From assembly GCA_034509735.1 (NCBI GenBank), contig JACGWO010000004.1, forward strand, positions 18,333,395 through 18,397,394: 64,000 nt of DNA, read 5' to 3'. The position numbers and the translations under genes are program-made. Origin of the DNA: Sesamum alatum. Taxonomy: Eukaryota > Streptophyta > Magnoliopsida > Lamiales > Pedaliaceae. How positions within the stretch are numbered: position 1 is the first letter of the stretch; each line of letters starts with the position of its first letter. The notes beneath the pieces are model-generated. The model was given only the letters and a program-made list of their open reading frames with translations, did no database searches and was not told the DNA's origin. Positions 21,951-35,450 of this stretch are shown piece by piece.

Positions 21951-23943
21951 TGTTTAAAATAGGTGACCATGTAAGCCAATTTTGGCAGGAATATGTAACC
22001 TATGTCTAGACAATTTCAGGTGTTTGATAAAATATTTATGAATAAAGAATTGAAAGATTCATATGGCAACACTTTGTTTTACGTTCACTTATATCTGCTA
22101 TTACATATCTGTTCACTACGCAAACAAAGCCCACGGACTGAGAATCGATTTCGGAGATTGGGACTACGCTTGGAGGTAGGTCCATGAAATCAGTCTTACC
22201 GAATCAGTCTGAAAATCTCCAAGTCAAGTAATCTCGAAAATGGGTACCGGGATTCCCTTTGAGACTTGCACTAAGCATCTGCTGTCGTATTTCATCGACG
22301 GGTGACGAAGGTCGTCTAAGCAGTGTTAGTGGGTCAGCATGCTAGGAAGCAGCTGACTGAGGTGACTCGCGGGAACCGTCTTACGGAGGACCTTGAGTAT
22401 GGTCAGCAAGGTATGACGTGAGTTCCCGGTTCCAACGGTACAGGTCAAGTCCTTTGCCTTGAGGAACTGCTGAGTTTACCTGTACATCAGGTCTGTATCT
22501 TAGATATGGTAAGAGATTGCCAAAATACTCTTGAGTAGTCATAAGCCATGTCTAGTGCAGCTCGGGGTACAGAGTGACAGTAGTTTCCAAGAAAGGATCT
22601 GTCTCCTGTCCAAAGGCATTGACAGTTGAGTCTCATGTATGCTCTGTGTCTTGTCCCTAAAATCTGTGGCCACAGTAACTGAACAGAAGGGAAGGTTTCC
22701 CTTGCGGCGTTTAGTAAGGACAGACCGATACTTAGGTCCAAAATGGGTACCTGCATTTTCCGTGCCCTAGACTCTAAGTGATGAGACCGAAGACAGAAGG
22801 ACAAGTGTACTGTTAGAGCCTAAATGTTCATCCCCGATTATTTCACTTAGTCTCTAGTGCCATGGACCGTTGCTGGATGGCCACCCATGGTAACGGACGG
22901 ATTCTAGGAATCCGACCAAGTCTAGCTGAAAGGTGAACCTAAAGAGTCACACACTATCCACAGACACTTAGTATTTAATTTGGAATTAAATATTGGAGTA
23001 AAGGAATGATTAAATTGGATTTAATCGGGTCCTATATTTTTCTTGGAGAAAATAATTCCTTCTATTTGATAAAGGGAATTAAATTAATAAATTGGATTTA
23101 TTAAGGGAATTAATTTAATGGACCTAGAATAAATATTAATATTTATTTATTATATTTATTTGGCCTTTTGGAATATTTAATAGGATTTAAATATTTCATT
23201 AAATTAAATTAATGGTTGAGATTTAATGGGAGAGATCAAAGGCTAGGATTGAATTTGATAAGGTCAAATTCTACTTTGACTAGGACTTTGACTAGGTCAA
23301 AATCCTAGTCAAATTAAGCTTCTAAAGAGGTGGAGTTTAAAGAGATTAAACTCTTCCTCTATATAAACCCCCTAGCCTTGCACCTTTTGAAGGATGATGA
23401 AATTCCAACACACACACTCATTTTCGGCTCTCTCTCCCCTCTCTCTCGTCCGCCCTCTCTCTCCACTCTCTCCAAGAAATTCTTTTCTAGTTCTCTTGTT
23501 CTTGGAACATTAGAACTTAGATGAATCAATACCGTTAATTCATAACGTGTTGTTGATTCATCCACTCCAAAATATACACTTGTTCGTTGCTAGCACGTCT
23601 CGCAAGATACGTGGGTGGATCGTGTGTCACGATTTGGAGGGTCTCAAGAACGAGATCTCGGTGCAAAACGGGGAACAACGCGTGTAGCTGTTGAAGACGA
23701 AAACGACAACGGGTAGGTCTCGTTTAATATTTTCGTCCTCTTTAATTTTCTACCCTATGGCCTCCATGATCATTTACATGTTGTTTACTCATGAGATACA
23801 CCGAACACCCGGGAATCTCAAGGGTACACCCCTTGAGCGTGTTCTTTAATTTGATTAAAGCATGCTTTAAATTTTTGTATTTTATTTTATATCGCGCTTC
23901 CGCATTCGCGCAATTTTCCCGGGACGATCCACATATTCTTTCA
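21951..23943 (+). mobile_element. Solo LTR, copia type B
   Basis: A complete 1,993-bp LTR from TGTTTAAAATAGGTGACC to CACATATTCTTTCA, flanked by the target duplication TGGAA (21946-21950 and 23944-23948), inside element D. A TATA box (TATATAAA) lies near 23359-23366, followed by a CT-rich stretch around 23430-23480. The LTR 3' hairpin is a perfect 8-bp stem (CTCAAGGG 23817-23824, CCCTTGAG 23830-23837). It points opposite to B1. Confidence 0.92.
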
Positions 23944-24558
23944 TGGAATTCTCGGTTCCGATAATATGGGATTAGTCATCGAACTTGAGGAATCATGGCA
24001 TTCACGTGCATACGAAGATTGTATCTTGGATCTGGCGAAAGGTGATCATTCTGTAAGATGGTCATTATAAACCCTGTCCAGTGCAGTTGGAGTATGTAGC
24101 GAGGACGGTAGATTCCAAGATAGGATCTGTCCCCCGTCAATATATGACTTTGATGTCTCCTATGCACTCTGAGATAGTTTAGACTCTGAAATTTTATGGC
24201 CATAGCAATTGATTGAGTAGGAAAGGATTTTCCTACGTCGATCGATAGAGTAAACGCATCTCGGGTATGAAGCATAGTTGCCTTGTTAAGGATGAGAACT
24301 GACGCCCAATTCCATACCCTAGACTAAGGTCGGGAGACGGTCGATAGTAGGAGGTACCCGTACGGAATCGTTGCCCAAATGTTCACGCCAACAATCACCT
24401 AATCTCTAGTGCCATGGACCGTTGCTAGACGGCCACCCATGGTGACGGGCTCTTGTTGGACACAAGCCCAAGTCTAGCTAAGGTGAACCTAATGGGTCAC
24501 ACACAAATCACCGAGGAGGTGTATGAATTGACTTGAAGTCAATTTCAGAGGATGATAA

Positions 24559-26780
24559 TGAAGGACAAGCGGATCCGCCCGGGAGCGCGAGCGAGAAAGC
24601 GAGAAAAGTGCGTAAATTTAAATCAAATTCAAAATATGCGAATCCCAAGGGGTGTACCCTTGGGTGCTCAACCGGGCGTTCGATGTAGAATGTGTAAATA
24701 TTAAAACATATATTTAAGCACATAGGGCATAGATATATATAAATGAAATCAATCAAAGCGTAATAATCCATTACCTTTGATTGTTTAGCGTATGCTCCCG
24801 GCTACTAGCGTTGTTCCTTCTCCGGAATGCTCACGAAATCCAAACGTATGGATTCTCCAATGGTGATCCACACCACACCGGAAGAAACACACGTTCTTCT
24901 TGCTAGAAAAAAACGGGTTTAGAAAGGAATCGGTTTAAGAGAAAAACACTATGAATTAGTGTTCTCTTAAACTTACTTTGGTCTTCTTGTTGATTCAAAA
25001 TTAAGTGAAGAACACAAGTGTAAGAGAGGGAGAGAGCACGAAATTGAGAGAGAGGAGAGGATTTTTGTCTTTCTCTTTTCCTAGGAAAAGATGAATAATG
25101 AATCACTTATGCTTGGTGTTGTATATTCTAATATATATACATAATTAATGTGATTATTGGAATGTGTCTAGGTTGATCCAATGATGTCTAGATTCATTCC
25201 AATCAATCACCATTAATTCTTCAATCAAGCCTATCCAAATTTATGGTATGATCAAATCATACCAAAAGGGAAGAGCTTGATTGAAGTTGATTTGTCTCTT
25301 TCCAAAAGAGATAAGTCAACATACCACCTAGCATGAAACATGGTTTATTTTGCTTCCTCCAAGGGAGCATGTCGGTCATGTTTAATTAAGGGAAGAAGTC
25401 CAACTTCTTCCTATTCCAAAATAGGAATTATTTGTCCTCTCGGGTATAATTTAACGGATCGGATTTTATCGTAATCCAATAACGACGAAACCCAACATTA
25501 AATCCAATTTAATGTCCATTTAAATTATTCTTGTTGATCTTTTAATCCAATTAAAAGATCCAACGTCTCAACGTCTCAACTTTCCATATTTAATCGAAAA
25601 TCCAATTTACCGATTAAACGGAAGCCCGATACAATATCGGCCGGTCCATCCAATGGACTTTCCCTTAAGTAATCCAATTACTTATTTTATCCTTCGAGAT
25701 TGACTCCAAGTCGATCTCTCAACCTCCTCGGTGATTTGTGTGTGACTCTTTAGGTTCACGCTCAGCTAGACTTGGGCCCGTGTCCCACAAGGGCCCCTTA
25801 CCATGGATGGCCGTCTAGCAACGGTCCATAGCACTAGAGACTAGGTGAATTGGCGTGAACATTTAGGCGCCGATTCCGTACGGGTACGATCCTTCCGTCT
25901 ACCGTCTGCCGGCCTTACTCTAGGGTATGGAATTGGGCGTCAGTTCCCATCCTTGACTAGGCATCTATGCTTAATACTCGAGACCATGTATGCTTCATTG
26001 CGTCGACACAGGAAATCATTCCTTGTTCGACCAACCACTGTGGCCACAGCTTCAAACAGCATGAACGTGTCTCCGAGTGCATAGGAGATACCTCTGCCAC
26101 ATACTGACAGGGGACGGATCCTCTTCTTGGAATCCATCGTCCTCGCTACGCATTCCGACTGCACTGCTCAAGGCTTATGATAATCATCTTACAAAATAAT
26201 TACCGCTCGCTAGATTCAAGATACAGCCGTCCTGTGCACGCGACTGCCATGATTCCTCAAGTCTGAGGATTACTCCCGTACTATCGGAACCGGGGAAAAC
26301 CAATCATACCGACCAAGCCTCGAAGGCTTCCATATGATGATCCCCGCGAGTCAGTCCAGTCGGCCCGACCCCAGTCGACCAACCCATCAAGATCGTGTAG
26401 GCGTCCACGCCTGTCGCCGATGAAACACGATACTCATCCAATGAACACGACTCTTGACGCAAGTCTCAATAGGACTCTCGATGCCCTGTCTCGAGGTCCT
26501 CGACTTGGAATGTTTCAGACCCAACTCTTAATCAGTTGGTTTCATGACCACCATCCAATGCGTGGCCCAACTGCACGAGTTGTTATCCATGGTCTGTGGG
26601 CTTTGTTGCGATATAAGTTAAACACCGTTTTAACAAATGTAAGATGAGCGCAACAAAGAAGGCATCATTGGTGACGAACACTCATCTTATTCATCACGTA
26701 ATAATATTACATTTACATCAAGTTGTCGAATAGGTTACAAATTGCCAAACCTATTGGCTTTCTAGTCACCTATTCCAACA
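24559..26780 (-). repeat. A0 3' LTR
   Basis: It starts TGAAGGACAAGCGGATCCGC and ends CACCTATTCCAACA on the plus strand. The LTR-end hairpin CCCAAGGG/CCCTTGGG is at 24644-24651 and 24657-24664. Internal inverted repeats match those of the solo LTR at 4675-6899 with a few base changes. Confidence 0.9.
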
Positions 26781-26849
26781 ATCTCCCACTTGACCTAAAG
26801 CCAATCACCCATTGACCTCAAACCTCTTATTCAGATGGTAAGTGTGGGC

Positions 26850-29800
26850 AACTTGCGACATGGGATTAGCAAGTGGATATGCTATGTTTTCTGCGGAGCT
26901 GACTCGGTCCAACCGAACGTCACTCCTGCTATCCATCTATCTAAGTAGATGGTAGCATCTAAGAATATGCTTGGATCGTGATGAGATCTCGGTTCCTTTG
27001 CTAGCGCTATCGCCCCGTTTGTTATCATAAAAGATAATTACAGGCTTAGCAATGCTAGGTACTACATCCAACCCTTGGATGTACCTCATCAACCAAACCA
27101 CTCCTTAGCAGCTTCCAAAGCCGCTATGTATTCAAAACTCTATGGTGGAGTCCGCCGTGGTAGCCTGCTTGGAACTCTTCCAAGCGACCACACCACCATT
27201 AAGTCTGAACACATAACCAGACTGAGACTTGGCATCATCGTCATCCGATTGGAAGCTAGCGTTGCTATAGCCTTCCAGTATCAACTCTCCACCGCCATAG
27301 ATCAAGAACATGTCCTTAGTCCTTTTCAGTTACTTTAGGATAGTCTTGACTGCACTCCAGTGTGCCTCCCCGGCACACGATTGATATCGGCTAGTTACGC
27401 TCAAAGCAAAAGCCACATCAGGTCTAGTGCACTGAACAACATACTGTATGCTGCCTACGGCTGAAGCATAGGGGATGTCCAACATCCGTTTAAGCTCCTC
27501 ATCAGTCTTAGGAGACTGCTTCTTGGATAACTTAATTCCATGCCTCATAGGAAGGAATCCTCGTTTTGAGTTCTCCATCTTGAATCTCTTCAAGGCTTTC
27601 TCAATGTACGAGGACTGGCCCATTCCTAACAACCTTTTAGATCTATCCTTGTAGATCTTGATGCCAAGGATGTAGGATGCCTCGCCCATATCCTTCATGG
27701 AGAATTGCGTTGACAACCAAACTTTAGTGGTACCCAACATCTTAGCATCATTCCCAATGAGCAAGATGTCATCCACATAAAGCACTAGAAACGCAACTGA
27801 GCTCCCACTGATCTTCTTGTATACACAAGGATCGGACTTGTTCTTGATGAAATCATATCCCCGTATGACTTCATCAAAACGTATGTTCCAGCTTCGGGAA
27901 GCTTGTTTGAGGCCACAGATGGACCTTTGGAGACGGCAGACCTTCTGCTCTTCTCCAACAGTTGTGAAACCTTCCGGCTGATCCATATAGATCTCTTCCT
28001 CTACGAAACTGTTGAGGAAAGCCGTTTTCTCGTCCATCTGCCATATTTCATAGTCATACCATGCTGCTATGGCAAGCAGTATCCGAATGGACTTGGCCAT
28101 TGCTACGGGCGAGTAGGTTTCCTCAAAATCGACCCAGGTCGTTGAGTGTAACCTTTCGCCACAAGCCTGGCTTTGAAGGTTGTAACCTCCCCGTCAGCTC
28201 CAAGCTTACGTTTGTAGACCCATTTACACCCTACGAGTTTAACCCCTTTGGGTGGATCTACTAGGGTCCAAACCTTGTTTGTACCCATCGAGTTCATCTC
28301 GGATTTCATGGCCTCAAGCCACTTGTCCGAATCGATGTCCGACATCGCTTCTCTATATGTTTTTAGATCATTATCCAACTGACCGGTCAGGCCCAGAAAA
28401 TCCATACCTATCAGGTGCATGGGATACTCTGGCCGACCTACGGAGGACTGGAACAATATCAGTAGGAACTTCTGGCTTAGATGTCACTGCCGCCTCTTGG
28501 GGTGCCTCACTTGATTCCTCAAGGAGCACCTCATCGCGTCGACTATACGATGGAAAACCTTTTTCCAAGAACACTGCGTTTCGTGAGGCAAAAACCTTTT
28601 GCTCGGAGGGATTATAGAAATAATGCCCCGCAGTTTCTTTTGGATAGCCGATGAACCTGAATAAACTAGACCTCGAGTCTAGTTTATCTCCCACTAATCT
28701 CTTGACATATGCGGGGCAACCCCACACTTTCAAGTATTTGTAGGAGGCAGGCTTGCCATGCCATATCTCATATGGCGACTGGGATACCTTTTTAGATGGC
28801 GCCAAGTTCAAAACTTTGGCCGCCGTCTCAAGATCGTATCCCCAGCAGGAAAGGGGTAGTTCGGTAAAACTCATCATGGATCGAACCATGTCCAACAAGG
28901 TCCGATTCATCCTTTCAGACACACCATTAAGCTGCGGTGTTCCAGGAGGGGTCCACTGAGAGAGAATCCCATTCTCTTTTAGATAATCAGTGAACTCACC
29001 ACTCAAATACTCTCCACCTCGGTCCGACCGAAGGGCTTTGATCTTTCGACCGGTTTGGTTCTCTACTTCAAGTCTGTATTCCTTAAACCTTCCAAAGGCT
29101 TCAGACTTGTACTTTATCAGGTAAACATAACCATACCATGAGTGATCATCGGTAAAGGTTATGAAGTACGAGTACCCACCTCTAGCCTGAGTATTTAGTG
29201 GACCACAGACATCTGTATGGATCAAATCCAACAGACCACTGGCTAGCGTACTTTGTCCAATAAAGGGTTTCTTGGTCATATTTCCCTTTAGGCAGGATTC
29301 GCAGGTCGGTAGGTTGTCCAAATCGTCTATTTCTAGACTCTTTGAGTCCACCAACCTTCTTATCATATCTTTAGAGATATGACCTAACCTTGCATGCCAT
29401 ATCTGTGCGTTATTATGATCATCACGTTTTCGTTTGTGTTCTGCAGTCATAATCCGATTAGACTGTTGAAGTATGTACAGACCGTTGACCAATGTACCAA
29501 GCAGATGAGAAATACCATCTTTGATAATGAAAAAATCATTTTTATTGATGGTAAATTCATATCCCTCCTTATGAAGGACCAGGATGGAAACAATGTTTTA
29601 ATCATGCTAGGTACATAGAAACAGTCGTTCAGTACAATCCTAACATGACTACTAATGGCTAACTCTAGTGATCCTACGGCCTTCGCAGCAACGGCCTTGC
29701 CGTCGCCTAGCCTCAGGATCATCTCATCCTTGGTTAGCCTTCTGCTTCTTTGCAGTGCCTGCAAATCATTGCAGATGTGAGCACCACACCCGGTATCCAA

Positions 29801-30712
29801 TACCCATGAAGCAGAATTAGTAATCATATTAACTTCAACCACAAACACACCTGGGTTGGAGAGGAGTTGTGGGCACTCCCTCTTCCAATGCCCTTTCCCT
29901 TGGCAATGCATGCAGACATCATTTGCCTTGGACCTCTGAGAACCACGGGCCTTCCCTTTCCCTTTGCTCGGTCCAACCGGAGCAACAGGGACGCCTGGAG
30001 CGCGAGCAGGGGCCACAACCGTCTTCCCTTTGCCCTTCTTCCTCTTCCAGCGTCCGGCCCTCTTGCCATTCGCCTTGGAGGTCGAAGCCTCTCCTATCAA
30101 TACTGCCGGCGCCGACTTGTGGGTCGTTGCCTCGTATTGGACCAACATGTTGATCAACTCATGAATAGACTTCTCAAGTCCGTTCATGTTATAGTTTACA
30201 ACAAACGGGTCATAGGATGGAGGAAGCGACTGGAGGATCACGTCAATGTACGTGTCATTGTTAAGCCCAGCTTTAAGGTCCTCGAGTTTCTCCACTCGGG
30301 AGAGCATCTTAACCCCATGACTTTGTACAGACGCTCCTTCAGCAAGCTTGGTGCCAAGAATGCTTTTGTGGCGGCATATCTAATATGCCTATCCGGAACC
30401 GCATAAACCTCGTTCATGCGGAGCATTATGGCGGAGACGTTGTCCAGCCTCTCATACTGCTTTTGGATGTCGTTAGACATCGAAGCCAGTATGATACTGC
30501 GTACTTTCCGGTTGTCCTCATGCCAATTCTCGAACGTCAAACGTTCTTCAGGCGTGGACCCCTCCGGTAAGTCGCTCGGTGGCGGCTCGTCCAAGACGTA
30601 GCCTTGGTTTCTCGAAACTGAGGACAATCCTCAGGTTTCTCAGCCAGTCCGAGTAGTTCGTTCCGTTGAATTTGTTAGTCTCAAGAATCATGGTTAACGG
30701 GTTCTTAGACAT
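26850..30712 (-). pseudogene. A0 gag-pol polyprotein, degraded
   Basis: Gag starts at ATG 30712 (MSKNPLTMILETNKFNGTNY) and is shifted near 30608 and again near 30300. An open piece at 29447-30307 holds the end of gag, a complete CCHC knuckle (CMHCQGKGHWKREC) and protease WVLDTGCGAH, then loses frame. A 373-codon piece at 28371-29492 holds GAG-pre-integrase (RLGHISKD, CESCLKG) and the integrase core with HTDVCGPL, RSDRGGEYLS and NGVSERMN (the D, D and E of DD35E). RT is at 27330-28100 with YVDDILLIGND; the RNase H end follows in broken frames. Of the copies here, A0 has the best-kept integrase core. Confidence 0.88.
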
Positions 30713-30970
30713 ATCTACATTATTAAAAATGTAAAGCAGAAATTAGCAGATGATGGTAATATTATTGTTCAAGTTGAAGACTTGGTCTTTTAGTCTTTAA
30801 CCCTCCCACTATTTATTTTATATGTTAATATTCTGCGTTTATACACCGATAGCCCGGGAACGTTCAAGGGTACACCCCTTTGAACGCGATTTAAATTCTT
30901 TTATTCCACACGTTTTATCTCCATCGCGCTTCCGCTGCGTTCTCGGGCCGATCCGCTTTGGGGCACCGAG

Positions 30971-31865
30971 TTCCATACAAGTATAGTCCTTCCATCATCC
31001 GTCTTCCGGTCTAATTCTAGTGCATGGAATTTGGTGTCGGTTCCCATCCTGGACTAGACAACTATGCTCAATAACTCCAGACACGTTTACTCTATCGATC
31101 GACGTAGGAAATCATTCCCTACTCGACTAATCGTTTTGGCCACAGACTTAAAAAGTTTAATCTATCTCAGAGCGCATAGGAGACTCCACTGTCATATACT
31201 GAAAGGTGATAGATCCTATCTTGGAATCCACTGTCCTTAATACATATTCCAACTACATTGTATAAGGCTTATGACGAACATATCCCAGATACGGACATCT
31301 CTTATTAGATAGTAGATACACCCATCATATGAAAGTGACTCCCATGATTCCTCAAGTCCAAAGACTAATCTGGTACTATCGGAATCGGGAATTTCAGTCA
31401 GACCAACCAAGCCTTCAAAGCTTCCATAGGACGATTCCCGCGAGCCGGTTCAGTCAACTAACACCCTTGTCAACTAACCCACTAATATTGCATAGACGTC
31501 CATGTCTGCCACTGATGAAACACTACACTCTTCCAATGAATGCAATCCTTAATGCAAGTCTCTATAGGAATCTCGATGCCCTGTCTCGAGGTCCTCGACT
31601 TGGAACGTTTCAGACCTAACCTTTAGAAGTTGGTTTCATAGCTGCCATCCAATGCACAACCCAACTACATGGGTTGTATGTTTTGCTTGTGGGCTTTGTT
31701 GTGATGTTAATAGAATAAACATAAATAGGGAGCACAACAAATGGAATTGCCAAACATGAATATTCACTTTATTCATATAACAATATTACAATTACAATGA
31801 AATTTTTCAAAAATAGATTACATCAAGGCCAATCTAATTGGATTTCCGGTGACCTATTCTAACAA
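30971..31865 (-). repeat. Element C 3' LTR, inner piece
   Basis: It resumes element C's LTR after the CCGAG duplication and ends in CACCGGAAATCC-type sequence with the terminus CTATTCTAACA. Joined to 9575-10867 it gives an LTR of about 2.19 kb. The core palindrome region survives as TTTTGGCCACAG near 31136. Confidence 0.8.
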
Positions 31866-34196
31866 TATCCTACTTGACCCTAAAGCCAATCACTCATGAC
31901 CTCAAACCCATCTTCCCAAGATGCTGAGTATGAGCAACCTGCGACACTGGTTTGGTCAACAAATCTGCCGTATTTTCTGCCGATGTGACTCGGTCCATCC
32001 GAACGTCACCTCTTCCCACCATCTCTCTAAGCAGATGGAAGCGCCTAGGAATATGTTTGGATCGGTGATGAGATCTCGGTTCCTACGCTTGAGCTATAGC
32101 CCCGTTGTTATCATAGAAGATAATCACTGGCTCGACAATGCTAGGCACTCACCCAACTCTTGGATGTAGTTTTTCTTCCAAACCGCCTCCTTAGCTGCTT
32201 CCGAAGCCGCTATGTACTCAGCTCCATGGTGGAATCAGATGTGGTATCCAAGCTACCACACCACCATTCAGCCTGAATACAAATCCACATTGAGACTTGG
32301 CATCGTCCTAGTCAGACTGGAAGCTAGCGTCGCTTTAGCCTTCCAAAATTAACTCTCCACCATCATAAACCAAGATCATATCTTTTAGTCCTTCTCAGGT
32401 ACTTAAGAATGGTCTTGACTGCAGTCCAGTCACCCTCACCGGAACAAGCCTGATATCTACTCGTTACGCTGAAAGCGAAGGCGACATCGGGCCTTGTGCA
32501 CTGCACATCATACTGTATGTTGCCTACGGCTGAAGCATAGGGGATGTCCAACATCCTTCTAACCTCCTCATCAGTCTTAGGAGACTGCCTCTTGGACAGT
32601 TTAACCCCACGCCTCATAGGAAGGAATCCTCGTTTGGAGTTTTCCATCTTGAATCTCTTCAAGACTCTCTCAACATACGAGGTTTGGGGCATTCCTGACA
32701 TCCTTTTAGATCTATCCCGGATAATCTTGATGCCTAGGATGTAGGAAGCATCACCCAAATCCTTCATGGAGAATTGTGTGGACAATCATGCTTTAGTGTC
32801 ACCTAACATCTTGACATCATTCCCAATGAGCAAGATGTCGACCACATAAAGCAATAGGAATGCAACCGAGCTCCCACTGACCTTCTTGTATACACAAGGG
32901 TCAAACTCGTTCTTGATGAAATCATAATCCCGTATTACTTCATCAAAACGGATATTCCAACTTCGGGAAGCTTGTTTGAGACCACAGATGGACCATTGGA
33001 GATGACAGAGCTTTTACTCTTCTTCTTCTCCATTAGATGTGAAACCCTTCGGCTGATCCATATAGATCTCTTCCTCAACGAATCCGTTAAGGAAAGCCAT
33101 CATCACGTCCATGTGCCATATTCATAGTCTTTTCATGCAGCTATGACAAGCATAATCCGAGTGGACTTGGCCATGGCTAGGGGCGAATAGGTTTCCTCAA
33201 AATCGACCCCAGGCCGTTGAGTATAACCTTTTGCCATAAGCCTGGCCTTGAAGGTAGTCACCTCCCCGTCAGCTCCAAGCTTACGTTTGTATACCCATTT
33301 ACACCCCACGGGTTTGACACCCTTGGGTGGATCTACTAAGGTACAAACCTTATTTGAACTCATAGAGTCTATTTCGGATTTCATGGCCTCAACCTATTTT
33401 CGCGAATCGATGTCCGACATCGCTTCTTTGTAGATCTTTAGATTATTGTCCAACTGAACGGTCAAACCCAGAAACCCATACCTATCATGTTGATGGGAAA
33501 CTCTAGTCGACCTCCGGAGGACAGGAATATTGTCAGTGGGAACTACATGCGCAGATGATGTCACTGCATCCATTTGAGGTATTGCCTCACTTGATCCCTC
33601 AAGGAGCAATTCCTCACGACAAGTATCCGCGTGAAAATCCTTTTCCAGGAACACTGCGTTTCTCAAGATAAAAATCTTTTGCTCAGAAGGATCATAAAAA
33701 TAATACCCCGCAGTTTCCTTAAGATAACCAACGAACCTGCACAAACTAGACTTCGAGTCCAGTTTGTCTCCCACTAGTCTCTTGACGTATGCAGGGCTAC
33801 CCCACACTCTCAAGTACTTGTAGGAAGCAGGCTTGCCATGCCATATCTGCTATGGCGTCTAGGCCACAGTCTTAGAAGGCGCCATCGCTATGTTTAATAA
33901 CTTGACCACCGTCTCAAGAGCATAACCCCAGAAGGATAAGGGCAGCTCGATAAAACTCATCATGGATCGAACCATGTCCAACAAGGTTTAATTCATCCTT
34001 TTAGAGGCGCCGTTCAGTTGTGGCATTCCAGGAGGAGTCCACTGAGAAAGAATCTCATTCTCTTTTAGGTAATCCGAGAATTCCCCACTCAAATAATCAC
34101 CACCTCGGTCCGACCGAATGGCTGTAATTTTGTGACCAATTTGGTTTAGAACTTCAAACATGAACTCTTTAAACCTTCCAAAGGCCTCAGACTTGT
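31866..34196 (-). pseudogene. Element C pol fragment (integrase, RT, RNase H)
   Basis: A strongly degraded minus-strand pol. From 34196 downward: part of the integrase core, ending LNGASKRMN, where the catalytic Glu is now Lys (compare NGVSERMN in A0). Then comes the integrase tail (33394-33813, VKRLVGDKLDSKSSLCRFVGY) and RT (33133-33384 and 32363-32785). The RT active site near 32830 reads YVVD instead of YVDD. RNase H continues in broken frames to about 31900. Gag, protease and the start of integrase are cut off by LTR C' at 34197. It is clearly inactive. Confidence 0.85.
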
Positions 34197-35450
34197 TGAA
34201 AGAATTGGGAATGCAACGTGAATTTAAAGTATAATTTAAAACGGGTTCAAAAGGGTGTTCCCTTTGAAGTTTTCGGGCGTTCGGTGTTTGTCAAAGCAGA
34301 AATGAAAGAGGAGAAGATGCTGGACATGTGGCTAAAAGGATTAAAAACAAAAGATACATGACAACATAAAGGAAACCAACCTTATGTTTGTTGCACGTAG
34401 AATCGGTTCTAGCTTTGTTCCCTTTTTGTTTCCTTGTTTTGTTCACTTGAGAGTCCAACGTAAAACTCCTCTAAGTATTGTCCACACCACACTAAGGATT
34501 CAAACTATAGTTTATTGCTAGATAAAATATAGTGAAGAGAAGAAGAAAAAAATTCAAAAGCAACACTATCAATTAGTGATCTTTTAGAATGTTTTAAGTT
34601 CTCTCTTTCCAAAATAAAAGAACACTTAGAGAGAACTTTCAGAGGTGTTTTTGGCTTAAAATCTCCAGCAAAATTGAAGCATATTATGTAAATTATTGTA
34701 GTGCATTTTTATGTGTAAGTAGGAAATTTTGAATTCAAAAATTCAACCTCCATCAATAAACCTCCTAGGCTAACTTCCACATATACACTATTATAGCACA
34801 AGTATCATCCATGATGGCACATGGAGAACCACCTCTACATGCACCTCACATGGCCTATACACACTAGGACAAAGCTCCAAATTCTCCTACAACATGCTCC
34901 AACTTGTATAAGATGTGGACTTGAATTCCATGCTTTTGGACTTTATTAATCTAATTAATTTTAAGTCCAAACAAGAATCATTAGGAATTAATTAATCTAA
35001 TTAATCTCAATCCAATTGAATCCCAATAATTTATTTAACCAATTAAATAAACATAAGTCCAAATTAAGAATAATTGATCCAATCAATTATTCTAGCCAAA
35101 ATCCAATAAATTAATCTAATTAATTTAAAGGTTCTTAGTCCAAAATTAACTAATCCAATTAATTAATTTTGGACCATCCATCAAATGGATTTCCCAATAA
35201 CTGATCCAATGATTTATTTTCTCTCTTGAATAAATTTAATCCAATTAAATTTATTCAATTCTTCTATAATTAATTCGAAATTAATTCCACCAAATCAAAA
35301 GTGATTTGTGTGTGACACATTAGGTTCACCCTCAGCTAGACTTGGGTTTGTGTCCAACACAATTGGTCAATTAAATCCAACTTAATTAACTATTTTTTCA
35401 ATTAATCATTAATCGAAAAAAACGTCCACCACCATGGGTGGCCGTCTAAC
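34197..35450 (-). mobile_element. C': outer part of a second type C LTR
   Basis: It begins exactly at the LTR terminus TGAAAGAATTGGG, directly after integrase sequence of element C, so it is an insertion rather than C's own 5' LTR. The presumed left target duplication is CTTGT (34192-34196). The stem near 34246-34268 (TTCAAAAGGG/CCCTTTGAA) carries one extra A. After 1,254 bp it is cut by A' at 35451. The remainder should lie beyond the window. Confidence 0.75.

Larger units (their letters stand above)
24559..30816 (-). mobile_element. Element A0: copia element lacking its 5' LTR
   Basis: A minus-strand type A element. The 3' LTR is 24559-26780 (2,222 bp), the polypurine tract 26781-26791, and the gag-pol remnant about 26850-30712. 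The sequence matches the A1 leader up to about 30816 and then switches to the end of element D. The rest of the leader, primer site, 5' LTR and part of D are deleted, so no right target duplication remains; GATAA (24554-24558) is the presumed left one. Confidence 0.85.
10868..30965 (+). mobile_element. Element D: solo-type LTR in four pieces
   Basis: D starts TGTTAAAATAGGTGACC and ends CGATCCGCTTTGGGGCA, with the target duplication CCGAG on both sides (10863-10867 and 30966-30970). Its own sequence is 10868-11185, 21802-21950, 23949-24558 and about 30817-30965; the gaps are B1, a solo B LTR and A0. The net length is about 1.2 kb, so roughly 1 kb of LTR is missing, part of it lost with the right side of A0. 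A segment (CATCACTGGCACT.TGTTTG..) occurs twice at about 10905-10930 and 10963-10990. No D coding region remains. Confidence 0.85.
9575..34196 (-). mobile_element. Element C (copia), partial, with nested insertions
   Basis: A minus-strand copia element. Its 3' LTR is 9575-10867 plus 30971-31865 (net about 2.19 kb), split by element D with a CCGAG duplication. Its polypurine tract on the minus strand is degenerate (31866-31876, AAGTAGGATAT). The pol remnant fills 31866-34196, where another LTR (C') begins exactly at its TGAAAG terminus. The rest of integrase, protease, gag and the 5' LTR are absent here and should lie beyond the window if C' is an insertion. GATGA at 9570-9574 is the presumed left target duplication. 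Confidence 0.75.

Noticed and set aside
24559..26780. A0 LTR as a solo LTR
   Set aside because: It is followed directly by a polypurine tract and pol, so it is the 3' LTR of a truncated element.
34197..35450. C' as the 5' LTR of element C
   Set aside because: A 5' LTR would be preceded by leader and primer site. Here the exact LTR terminus abuts integrase sequence with no primer site, so a separate insertion fits better.
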